A stretch of 64,000 nt of DNA from NCBI GenBank assembly GCA_021733665.1, contig JAHREI010000008.1, positions 62,001 through 126,000 on the forward strand. Direction: 5' to 3'. The DNA is from Bacillus subtilis (lineage in GTDB: Bacteria > Pseudomonadota > Alphaproteobacteria > Rhizobiales > Rhizobiaceae). Below, piece after piece: positions 41,318 to 50,900 of the stretch. How positions within the stretch are numbered: the stretch's first letter is position 1; each line of letters starts with the position of its first letter. The notes beneath the pieces are model-generated. The model saw only the letters and a program-made list of their open reading frames with translations. It did no database searches and was not told where the DNA came from. The position numbers were made by a program, and so were the translations under genes.

Positions 41318-44300
41318 ATGTGTAAATATCGCAGTAACAATAAAAGCGTTTTAAAACGCCGTATAGCACAGTATTCGCTGTTTATTTTTACGCCTATGCT
41401 TTTGGGAGCCTCCGCAGTACAGGCGCAGGTCGTCTGGACCGGTAGTGGTTCTGAGAATTGGGGCGACACTGTCAATTGGAGCGGCGATCAGATCCCGACC
41501 GGTACTGATAATATCGTTATCAATGCGGGGTCAGGCAAAACTGCGATTGTTGACGGTCAAAGCTTTAGTGTTCATAAGCTGGTGACAGGGGCGGCTTTTC
41601 CGGGCAGTGCGAATGACGGGGAATTCCGCGTTATTAATGGCGGCAGTTTAACCGCAGAAGGTTTTGTTATTCTGGGCGAGGGAGCCGGAACCGTAGGGCG
41701 AGCCGTTGTCTCAGGTGAAAATTCTAAATTCGAGATTAATTCAGATCAGTTCTTTCTGGGGGAGGCCGGTGAAGGACATCTGACGATTAAAGATGGTGGC
41801 CAGTTTAAGACTGCGACAGATACGACTATTTTTGCAGGTGAAAAAGGTAACCTTGGTACCAGCAGCTTTACTGTGACGGGTGCAGGAACACAGGCTGATA
41901 TTGGCACACTGCTTTTATCATATACCCAAAATAATGTTCCGAGTGAGCATACAACTCTTTTCAACGTGACAGATGGTGCGGTGGTCAATGCCGTGCAGAT
42001 GAACTGGGCATATAGTGGCAAAGGTATTGTCAATATTGATAATGCCACAGTGAATATGAATAGTATTCTTTCAGGTTATCGGGAAGGTTCAGAGGGAATT
42101 GCACTTGTCAGCGGAGAAAATGCTTCCCTGAATATTGCTGGCCTTATGCAATTTGGCAGCAGCGGCAAGAGTACAACACGGATTGAAAAAGGTGCTTATT
42201 TTATAACCGGCGGCAGTGCCAATCTTGGAGTGGCCAGCACCGGAGAAGGAATGGTTGTCGTCAGTGGTGCCGGTTCGCGATGGGATGCTCTGACCAATAT
42301 TTATGTAGGCGCAGCAGGTAAAGGTGCTATTTCGATTGAAGATGGTGGCATTCTCGACAGTAAAAATGTTGCCATGGCTTATGAAGGGGGCTCAGAGGCG
42401 CTGATTAACGTTATCGGAGCCGGTTCTTTATGGACAAGCACGGGTACAACATTCAATGCCTATGATGGTAAATCCCATATTGGCATAACTGCTGGCGGTA
42501 AGGCGCATCTGGAAGAGGTTTATGCGGCTAATGGTGCGGACGCATATAGCACCACACTTGTATCCGGTGCGCAAAGTGAACTGACGGTTGACGGTGTTTT
42601 ACTGGTGGGATCGGGCGGGACATCTCACTTGCTGGCTGAAAAAGGTGCAAAAGTAACTGCCGGATATGGTGCGGCAGCTAATGAAGCAACTGCGGTGGGC
42701 TCGATTACTGTTACGGGTGAAGGCACAAAATTTACCAATACCGGTGAAATGGCCATTGGTATTGCAGGTAAAGGAAATCTCACAGTTACAGATAAAGCTT
42801 CTCTCTCATCTGCAGATAAAATTGGACTTGCGGAAGAGGCGGGTAGTGAAGGTGTTTTGAATATCGGCACCGGCGGTCATGCGGGTGTTGTTGAAGCGCC
42901 TGAAATCACCGGCGGTGCCGGTGATGCGACGGTCAACTTCAACCATATTGACCGCATTGATTTTGATGTTGCTATGAAAGGCCGCCTCAATGTCAATCAC
43001 ATCAATCAGGGGGTGACCACACTCTTCGGTGAGAGTGATTACACCGGTATAACCAAGGTGTCTGCCGGTACTTACAAGGCCGGTAAAGAAGGTGTATTCA
43101 GCGAGAACTCCCACTATATTGCTGCCAATGGCGGTATCATTGATCTCAATAATTTTGATCAGTCTATGGAAGCGCTGACCAATCAGGGACGTGTGTATTT
43201 CGGCGGTGTTCCGGGGACTGAGCTGCATGTCGGGAATAATTATACCGGCGAAGGCGGCACGCTGTATCTCTCAACGGTGCTCGGCAAAGACGATTCATTA
43301 ACCGACCGTATGTATGTCGGTGCGGATACGTCCGGCCATTCCTATGTGAAAGTCACTAACGTTGGCGGTCTGGGCGCGCAAACCAAAGAAGGCATCAAGA
43401 TCATTGATGTTACGGGTCAGTCTGACGGTAAATTTTCGCTGCTCGGCGACTATGTTTATAAAGGTGAGCAAGTTGTTGTCGGCGGTGCCTATCGTTACAA
43501 GCTCAATCAGGGTGCGACATCAACACCGGATGACGGCAACTGGTATTTGCAGTCGGAGGGTTATCAGAAAGGCGTTGTGCCTTATGAGGTCTATCCGCAA
43601 CTTCTGCTCAATCATCTGCCAACGCTGCAACAGCGTGTGGGCAACCGTTTCTGGAACAATGCCGGTAATAAGCAATTGGCGCAGGGCGCGGATATTCCGG
43701 CCGGATTTGCACCACCGGAGGAAACCGGTGTCCTGATCGAAGAAAATGCTGTTTGGGGTCGCATGGAAGGCTCACACACATCGATCAAATCCAGATATTC
43801 GACCTCCGGTGCGGATTATGATTACAACCATTTCCGCATGCAAGCCGGTATTGACGGCATGCTGAGAGAGACCGAAAACGGCAAGCTGATCGGTGGATTG
43901 ACAGCGCATTATGATCGTAAAAACGCAGATATTTATACCCGTGATATCGACAGTGATATTGCCGTTAACGGTTATGGCTTTGGCGGTACGCTGACATGGT
44001 ATGGCGAAAACGGCTTTTATATTGATAATCAGGCTGAAGCCACTTGGTATAAAAGCGATATCGGTGCGGATGGTGCTGTGGTCAATGGCAATAAAGGCTT
44101 TGGCTATTCGCTGTCGGTTGAAACCGGTAAGCGCATCACTTTAAATGAATACTGGTCAATGACCCCACAGGGTCAGCTGATCTATGCCAATGCCAGCTTT
44201 GACAGTTTCACGGATCGCTTCGGTGCTGACGTATCACGTAAGAAAGCTGACAGTCTCGAAGGTCGTCTTGGTCTGACGCTTGATCATCAGGATTCATGGC

Positions 44301-44572
44301 TGAATGATCGCGGAATGATGAACCGTCGCTATGTCTATGGTATTGCCAATCTCTATACCGAGTTTCTCGGTGGTACAGAGGTTGATGTCAGCGGTATTCG
44401 CTTTGCCAATAAGCGTGACCGTGTATGGGGTGGCTTAGGCCTCGGCGGTTCCTATAATTGGAATGATGACAAGTATTCCATCTATGGTGAGGGGTTGGTG
44501 CTGACGAGCTTCAATCACTTTGCTGACAGCTACGGTTATAAAGGTACAATCGGTCTGCGCGTGAAGTGGTAA
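41318..44572 (+). CDS. type V autotransporter with beta-helical passenger
   Basis: A protein of about 1,084 residues. GGAG six bases upstream favours the ATG at 41318 over a GTG at 41282. A long basic leader ends at VQAQ, a Sec signal of the extended type. The passenger carries many repeats of the autotransporter-associated beta-strand type, such as VVSGAGSRWDALTNIYVG and VTGEGTKFTNTGEMAIGIAG. The last 280 residues or so (from about 43740) form an autotransporter beta-barrel ending IGLRVKW with a terminal aromatic residue. No protease triad is recognised. A surface adhesin or biofilm role is likely. Confidence 0.92.
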   Translation: MCKYRSNNKSVLKRRIAQYSLFIFTPMLLGASAVQAQVVWTGSGSENWGDTVNWSGDQIPTGTDNIVINAGSGKTAIVDGQSFSVHKLVTGAAFPGSANDGEFRVINGGSLTAEGFVILGEGAGTVGRAVVSGENSKFEINSDQFFLGEAGEGHLTIKDGGQFKTATDTTIFAGEKGNLGTSSFTVTGAGTQADIGTLLLSYTQNNVPSEHTTLFNVTDGAVVNAVQMNWAYSGKGIVNIDNATVNMNSILSGYREGSEGIALVSGENASLNIAGLMQFGSSGKSTTRIEKGAYFITGGSANLGVASTGEGMVVVSGAGSRWDALTNIYVGAAGKGAISIEDGGILDSKNVAMAYEGGSEALINVIGAGSLWTSTGTTFNAYDGKSHIGITAGGKAHLEEVYAANGADAYSTTLVSGAQSELTVDGVLLVGSGGTSHLLAEKGAKVTAGYGAAANEATAVGSITVTGEGTKFTNTGEMAIGIAGKGNLTVTDKASLSSADKIGLAEEAGSEGVLNIGTGGHAGVVEAPEITGGAGDATVNFNHIDRIDFDVAMKGRLNVNHINQGVTTLFGESDYTGITKVSAGTYKAGKEGVFSENSHYIAANGGIIDLNNFDQSMEALTNQGRVYFGGVPGTELHVGNNYTGEGGTLYLSTVLGKDDSLTDRMYVGADTSGHSYVKVTNVGGLGAQTKEGIKIIDVTGQSDGKFSLLGDYVYKGEQVVVGGAYRYKLNQGATSTPDDGNWYLQSEGYQKGVVPYEVYPQLLLNHLPTLQQRVGNRFWNNAGNKQLAQGADIPAGFAPPEETGVLIEENAVWGRMEGSHTSIKSRYSTSGADYDYNHFRMQAGIDGMLRETENGKLIGGLTAHYDRKNADIYTRDIDSDIAVNGYGFGGTLTWYGENGFYIDNQAEATWYKSDIGADGAVVNGNKGFGYSLSVETGKRITLNEYWSMTPQGQLIYANASFDSFTDRFGADVSRKKADSLEGRLGLTLDHQDSWLNDRGMMNRRYVYGIANLYTEFLGGTEVDVSGIRFANKRDRVWGGLGLGGSYNWNDDKYSIYGEGLVLTSFNHFADSYGYKGTIGLRVKW

Positions 44573-44597
44573 GACCAATTCGATGAAAACAGTATAA

Positions 44598-44623
44598 AAA
44601 CGCCGGTTATTCCGGCGTTTTTT
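44598..44623. terminator. terminator of the autotransporter
   Basis: AAACGCCGG/CCGGCGTTT with a 5-base loop and flanking A and T runs, between genes ending at 44572 and 44644, which converge. Confidence 0.9.
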
Positions 44624-44643
44624 ATTGGCGTATCACGATGCAC

Positions 44644-45546
44644 TCAGCTCCATGGCAATTGGTTTGCCCATTGTTTGCGGATATGTTCGATAAACATCCG
44701 CACTTTCGGAGAAACATGACGCCGTGTGGGATAGACGGCGCAAATGGGCGGTTCTTCGCGGCTGTAATTTTCAAGAACGGCTGTAAGTTTGCCTTGTTTT
44801 ATATCCTCGCCGACAAGAAACGCCCCGAGTTGTACCAGACCTGCACCGGCCAAGGCGGCATCGCGGATCGCCTCTGTATTACCCAGCCTTAAACTGCCCT
44901 GTATGTCTATCTGACGTTCAACATCTCCGATGCAGAACTGCCAGGGAACCGGGCTGTTGGCGTGTGTGAATATAATCGTCTGATGCCTGGCAAGATCATC
45001 CGGTGTTGTGGGCATACCGTGTTGTTTCAGATAGGCAGGCGATGCGCAGGTGATGAAGCGGTGCGGTGCCAGCACCTGTCGGATCAGGCCGCTATCGGCT
45101 GGCCCGCCGATCCGTATCGCTATATCAATACCATCGGCTACCAGATCGCGGTAGTGATCGGAAAAGGACACATCGGCTTCCAGTTCCGGCCATTGCTCAA
45201 GAAAACCCTGTAACAAAGGCAGGATGTGCAAGCGTCCGAAAGCGATAGGCAAATCAATCCGCAAGCGGCCTTTCGGCGTTTGGTTGCGCTGCGCTAATGC
45301 GGCTTCCGCATCATCGACCTCGCAGATAATGCGCATGGCATGATCATAAAATAATTTGCCTTCTTCGGTCAGGTGTACAGAGCGGGTGGTGCGATGTACC
45401 AGACGGGTCGCTAGATTTTCTTCCAGTCGTGCAATGCATTTTCCAACCGCTGAACGGGACATACCAAGCCGTTCCGCCGTTTGGGTAAAGCTCTGACTGT
45501 CTGCGACTTTTATAAAGGCCAGCAGATCTCCGAAGTGGTTGATCAT
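44644..45546 (-). CDS. LysR-type regulator of the adjacent MFS gene
   Basis: A 300-residue LysR regulator. The helix-turn-helix is in FTQTAERLGMSRSAVGKCIARLEENL (in two stretches), followed by LVHRTTRSVHLTEEGK, typical of the large group that includes DhcR/AaeR-like regulators. It is divergent from an MFS exporter gene across an 85-base gap, the usual regulator/target arrangement. Effector unknown. Confidence 0.9.
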   Translation of the reverse strand: MINHFGDLLAFIKVADSQSFTQTAERLGMSRSAVGKCIARLEENLATRLVHRTTRSVHLTEEGKLFYDHAMRIICEVDDAEAALAQRNQTPKGRLRIDLPIAFGRLHILPLLQGFLEQWPELEADVSFSDHYRDLVADGIDIAIRIGGPADSGLIRQVLAPHRFITCASPAYLKQHGMPTTPDDLARHQTIIFTHANSPVPWQFCIGDVERQIDIQGSLRLGNTEAIRDAALAGAGLVQLGAFLVGEDIKQGKLTAVLENYSREEPPICAVYPTRRHVSPKVRMFIEHIRKQWANQLPWS

Positions 45547-45676
45547 GATGATTATCCGTCACATTGAACACGATTTGTCGCCAGTGTTTCCACGATGGTC
45601 ATATTTATCTTATTTTTAGATACAGTAAAGCATGCAACCCGCATTGCACAATGCACTTCTGAAGAAAGGACGGGTT

Positions 45677-46885
45677 GTGGAACAGGCAATCAAACAATCA
45701 AAACGGATAACTGAAAGCAGGATTGCCCGAGGGAACTGGCCGGCGATTTATGCGGTTGCGCTGTCGACATTTGCGGTTGTCACAACCGAAATGTTGCCGG
45801 TCGGACTGATGACGCCAATCGCACAGGCTTATGATATTTCGGTCGGTATTGCAGGGCTGACGATTTCCGTTCCGGCTATTCTCGCGGCGTTGTTCGCGCC
45901 CGTTGTCGTACTGGCAGCGGGACGTATCGACCGGCGTATACTTCTCAGCGGCTTGATGATCTTGCTGATGTGCGCCAATGCAATCTCCGCGCTGGCACCA
46001 AGTTTTGAGTGGCAGCTGGCAGCCCGTGTGATTGTAGGTTTTTGTATGGGCGGTATCTGGTCGGTGGCTGGCGGGCTTGCTGGTCGATTGGTCCCGGAAC
46101 AATCCGTTGCCCCCGCAACGGCGCTTATTTTCGGCGGGGTTGCTGTTGCATCCGTTCTGGGGGTGCCGCTTGGCGCATTTGCCGGTGAACTGGCCGGATG
46201 GCGTACCGCTTTTGCCGGTATGGCACTGTTTAGTCTGGTTGTTTTACTAATCCAGCTCTTTGTTCTGCCATCTTTGCCGGTCGATGCTTCCGTGCGATGG
46301 CCGCAATTTACCGCACAGTTTGGCAGGCGTCCTGTACAGCTTGGCCTTTTAGTGACCCTGCTGCTCGTGGCCGGTCATTTCATGGCCTATACCTTTGTGC
46401 ATCCTTTATTACAAAACCTGTCCGGTTTTGGCTCTGAGTGGATCGGCTTGTTATTGTTTGGTTACGGCATTGCAGGGATCAGCGGCAATTTCCTTGCAGG
46501 GATGCTTGCGGGGCGCAGAACGACCCAAACTTTGCTTGTTATAGCTGCGGGGCTGACCGTCGCCATTGCCGGTTTTGCCATCATTGGCGGCAGTCAAATC
46601 AGTGGTGCAATTATGCTGGTGCTATGGGGGATTGCCTATGGCGGTGTTTCTGTTTCCTTGCAGACATGGATGATGAAATCCGCGCCGGATGCGATTGAAA
46701 TCGTTACCTCGCTCTTTGTTGCTGTTTTCAATATCGGCATTGCACTTGGCTCTTTTGCCGGTGGCCGTGTTGTTGATGGTTTCGGGCTGCATACAACCTT
46801 GCTGATTGCCGCGGCACTGCCTGCAATCGCGTTCTTACTCACATTGTTCATACGCTCAGCGCAGCATGGAGAGGTGAAGCCATGA
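45677..46885 (+). CDS. MFS transporter, DHA1 type
   Basis: A 402-residue, twelve-helix exporter from the preferred GTG at 45677, which has AGGA six bases upstream; an ATG at 45632 is the alternative. TTEMLPVGLMTPIAQAYDIS at the first helix is typical of the YdhP/AraJ/sugar-efflux group, and GRIDRRILLSG is the A-motif loop. It is divergent from LysR and coupled to the MetX-like gene by ATGA. Likely drug or metabolite export under LysR control. Confidence 0.9.
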   Translation: MEQAIKQSKRITESRIARGNWPAIYAVALSTFAVVTTEMLPVGLMTPIAQAYDISVGIAGLTISVPAILAALFAPVVVLAAGRIDRRILLSGLMILLMCANAISALAPSFEWQLAARVIVGFCMGGIWSVAGGLAGRLVPEQSVAPATALIFGGVAVASVLGVPLGAFAGELAGWRTAFAGMALFSLVVLLIQLFVLPSLPVDASVRWPQFTAQFGRRPVQLGLLVTLLLVAGHFMAYTFVHPLLQNLSGFGSEWIGLLLFGYGIAGISGNFLAGMLAGRRTTQTLLVIAAGLTVAIAGFAIIGGSQISGAIMLVLWGIAYGGVSVSLQTWMMKSAPDAIEIVTSLFVAVFNIGIALGSFAGGRVVDGFGLHTTLLIAAALPAIAFLLTLFIRSAQHGEVKP

Positions 46886-47892
46886 CCTATGATATTTTTG
46901 AGCTCGGCGATATTCAGCTTCAGTCGAAGCGCTGTATCCGGCAGGCAAAACTGGCCTATAAAACCTATGGCACCCTCAATGCCGCAAAAGATAATGTGAT
47001 CCTTTACCCAACCTCTTTTGCGGGGACGCATGAGGATGCGGCATGGTTGATCGGTGCGGGAAGAGCGCTTGACCCTGAAAAATACTTCATCATCATTCCC
47101 AATGCCTTTGGTAATGGCTTGTCCAGTTCGCCAAGCAATACCACAGCGCCTAATAATGGTAGCCGTTTTCCGCAGGTCACACTGCATGATAATGTGCAGC
47201 AGCAATATCGCCTGTTGACGGAAAAATTCGGCATCGTGAAAGTCCGGCTGGCCATTGGCTGGTCACTCGGAGGTGCACAGGCTTTTGAGTGGGCTGCGGC
47301 TTTTCCGGATATGGTGGAGCGCTTGTTTACATTTCAGAGTGCAGCACGGACATCACGTCATTTCAGCTTGTTTTTCGACAGTGTGCGGGTGGCGATTGAA
47401 CTGGACGCGGCGTTTAAACAAGGGTTTTACACGCAGCCGCCACATCAGGGTTTGCGGGTTGCAGCCCGTATCTATGCGGCATGGGGTTTCTCGCAAAGCT
47501 TTTTCAGAGAGTGTCTGGATGAAACTGCACTCGGCTACTCGTCATTGGAGGATTTTCTCATCGACTTTTGGGAGGGCTGGTTCTTAAAACGTGATGCCAA
47601 CAATCTAATTGCGCAACTTTGGACAGGACGTCATGCGGATATCAGCGCGAATGCAAAATATCAGGGCGATCTGGACAAGGCGCTGGCGGCCATTCAGGCA
47701 GACACGATCATTATGCCATCCTCAACGGATCTGTATTTCACCGTAGAAGATGCTGCGGCAGAAGCGGCAAAAATTCCACGGGCGGAGTTGCGGGTGTTGC
47801 ACTCCCATTGGGGACATGTTGCCGGTGAGGGGCTGAATAATGCGGATACGCAAATAATCGAGCAGGCGATTGCAGACCTGCTGGCGCGATGA
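46882..47892 (+). CDS. MetX-like alpha/beta hydrolase
   Basis: A 336-residue alpha/beta hydrolase of the homoserine O-acetyltransferase-like family. The nucleophile elbow is AIGWSLGGAQAFEW (about residues 120-133), the Asp is in PSSTDLYF, and the His in HSHWGHVAGEG. It overlaps the MFS gene (ATGA). Family members include true acyltransferases and hydrolases; as it sits with an exporter, not with met genes, a modifying or hydrolytic role on the exported compound is more likely than methionine synthesis. Confidence 0.82.
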   Translation: MTYDIFELGDIQLQSKRCIRQAKLAYKTYGTLNAAKDNVILYPTSFAGTHEDAAWLIGAGRALDPEKYFIIIPNAFGNGLSSSPSNTTAPNNGSRFPQVTLHDNVQQQYRLLTEKFGIVKVRLAIGWSLGGAQAFEWAAAFPDMVERLFTFQSAARTSRHFSLFFDSVRVAIELDAAFKQGFYTQPPHQGLRVAARIYAAWGFSQSFFRECLDETALGYSSLEDFLIDFWEGWFLKRDANNLIAQLWTGRHADISANAKYQGDLDKALAAIQADTIIMPSSTDLYFTVEDAAAEAAKIPRAELRVLHSHWGHVAGEGLNNADTQIIEQAIADLLAR

Positions 47893-47920
47893 GCGCGATT
47901 TGCCTCTGGGGTTGATATGC

Positions 47921-47955
47921 ATAAGGCGCCTCTTTGCAGAGGCGCCTTATACTTT
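47921..47955. terminator. bidirectional terminator
   Basis: A perfect 12-base stem ATAAGGCGCCTC/GAGGCGCCTTAT with a 6-base loop between the convergent MetX-like and adhesin genes; CTTTTTC follows on the plus strand. Confidence 0.85.
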
Positions 47956-47973
47956 TTCTCAAATTCAGTCAGA

Positions 47974-50900
47974 TCAGAACTGGGCTGCTGATTGCTGGAG
48001 CAAACGTTCCAGTTCAAGGTCAGCGGTGCTTGGCGGTGTGTAAACATCGCTGGCCGCAGCCGGTATCTCCGTTGTCGGTGCCGTATCTGTTGCAGGTGCA
48101 ACAGGCTCAGCAGGCGCTTCCGGCAGTGCAGAGAGATCAATCTCTTCTGCTTCGGTCTGATCCGGCTGCTCAAAGACCTCATTGGCAAGAGCAGTCATAT
48201 CAAGACCGTCGAGTTCTTCAGTCATGTCATCAGACTGTTCAGTCTGACCGGACATATCCGAACTCGCATCCGCCAGATTAATCAGGCCAGCCAATACAGA
48301 CTGATCATCATAACCATCGGCATCATAGTTGCCTTCACCGTAGTTCTGGCCATCCTGAACATCAAGTTCATCAAGCAGACCTGACATATCAAGCGACATT
48401 GGTGCGGCATGCACTTCCGGTTCAGATGTCAGATCATCCTGCTGATCGTCATGAGCCGATCTTGCAGAGAAGCTCTGAGCATCGCCGCCACTCATAGTAT
48501 CGGCGCTGAAACCATTCATACCATCGCCGTCCGGATTGACCTCGCCACCGGCTGGCCGGATGACGGTGATCTTCCACGGATCAGACGGAACACTCACGTT
48601 ACCGGCAGCATCAGCCACGGTTATGGTGATGGTGTGTGCCTCTGCGGTCATGGCGGCAGTCGGCTTGAACGTCCATGTGCCATCCTCACCTACAGTGGTC
48701 GTACCCAGAACCTTGCCATTATCCAGAATGGTCACCAGACTGCCCGCTTCACCTTTACCCTTGAAGGTTGGCTGGGCGTCATCTGTTGTACCGTCTTTCG
48801 GAACAGGACCGGTCTCGGTGCCAACAGCGTCGATGATCTGGTTCAGTTCCGGTTTGGCCGGTGCTGTCACATCCACAACCACTTTAAAGGTTGTTTCCAC
48901 TGTGCTGAGGTTGCCCGCTTTATCCATCGCCTTAAAGGTCAGGTTATGGGTTCCCTCAGCAAAGGCTTTGTCTGCCGCCGGACGGAAAGTCCATGTACCG
49001 GAAGCACTGACATCGACACTGCCGATTTCAACACCGTTGAGATAGACTTTCACTTTACCATTGGCTTCAGCCGTACCGGAGAAGGACGGACGGGTATCGT
49101 TCGTTGCATCACCGCTGTTGAGATCGCCGACTTTCGGCGGCACTGTATCCTGCACACGGCTGATCACCGGTGCCGGAGGTGGTGTTGTGTCGATCTCGAT
49201 GGCAAAGCCGGTTGAGGCAGTACCAATATTACCGGCACGGTCAACAGCGATGGCGGTAAAGGTATATTTACCGTCTGCCAGAGCTGTCGGCAGTTTGAAC
49301 GACCAGTTGCCATTTGCATCGGTGACGGCCGTACCAAGAATGGTTTTGCCGTCCGGCGCCATAATCCGCACCGTGCTGAGCGGCTCTGCTTTACCGTTGA
49401 GCGTCGGCTGTTTATCATCAATGATGCTGCTATTCGGCACATCACCTTTATACGGACCGACAGCGTCGGTTGCAGTATTGATAATCGGCGCGGCAGGAGC
49501 CTTTGTGTCGACGGTTACGACATAGCCCGGTGTTGTCAGATCCAGCGTGCCAATATTACCGGCTTGATCGATGCCAAGTGTACGGAATGTATGCGTACCA
49601 TCCGGCAAATCACCGGTTGTATAGGTCCACTTACCATTGGCATCTGCTTTAACCTCAGCAATTTGGGACGAACCGTTATAAATTCGAATAGTCGCAAATG
49701 GTTCAGTTGTTCCTTTCAGTTCCAATGTCTTATCGTTGGTGAAGCCGTTTTTAGCAATAACACCTGCATAAATACCAGTATCAGCGATTACTTCATCAAT
49801 AATCGGCGCTTCAGGCGGTGTTGTATCGATTGTTACATTAAATGTTTCAGACGCAGCACTTGTTTGCCCGCCCGCTGTTAGTGTGGCCGTGAAAACATGA
49901 GCGCCTTCCGGAATATTCGTTACGTTCAACGACCACCTGCCATCACTGCCTACAGTTGTGGTGCCAACGGAGACACCATCCATATAAACTGTGATTGTGT
50001 TTGTACCGCCAGGAACAAATTTCGCGATACCCCTGAGTGTCGTGTCTTTAGCGTCAGTCACGGCATTATTGTAATTAAGTCCCTGCACCCCACCGGTACC
50101 ATCAATCAGATAAGTAAATTTGGGTGCTGTCAGACCTTTATCTGAGTTGAAATGGAAGAGGGTGTACATTTCAACAGGATGATCTTTCGATTGTCCATTA
50201 ATAGAGACGCTATCGTAATAGTATCTATTCCTGACGTACTGGATGTTACCGGCATCGTTATAGAAACCAACTCTATAATCTGCCCAGCCTCCTGCAGGGT
50301 CTCTAGGTATGACAATCTTATATTTCCCATCAATACCTATGACCTCTGTAGATATCTGGACGCCATTACGAAACACCCCAAGTTTAACACCTAGTTGTCC
50401 TGCTGGAATGTTTCCTTCCATAACGATCGAATCAGATGCATCATCAAAATATGGGGTGAGATTATAATTTATGGTACCCGTATTCGGACTAGCCGTCTGC
50501 ACAGATAACTGCCAGGCATTAGACGAAGGACTTACGTTACCAGCAAGGTCGACTGCTGTTGCTGTTAATTGAATCGCACCGCCACCAATTTCTTTCGTTG
50601 GTGTAATCGTCCACTTACCGGTTGCATCGACAACTGCGCTGCCAAGGAACGTGTTACCGGACGACGTGTAAAGGTTAACAGTAGTTCCGGGAACACCTGT
50701 GCCTGAGACAACGGGCTTGGTGTCATTCGTTAATCCACCGCTATTAACCGGACCGGTAAACATGTCTTTGTTATCAATTACCTGTGTGATCACAGGTGCA
50801 AGTGGTGGGTTCAGAATAACATTGATAGTCCATGGATCCGAGATTTCACTCTCGAGACCGGCACGGTCAACCTGTTTCACCGTATAGGTATGCTTACCTT

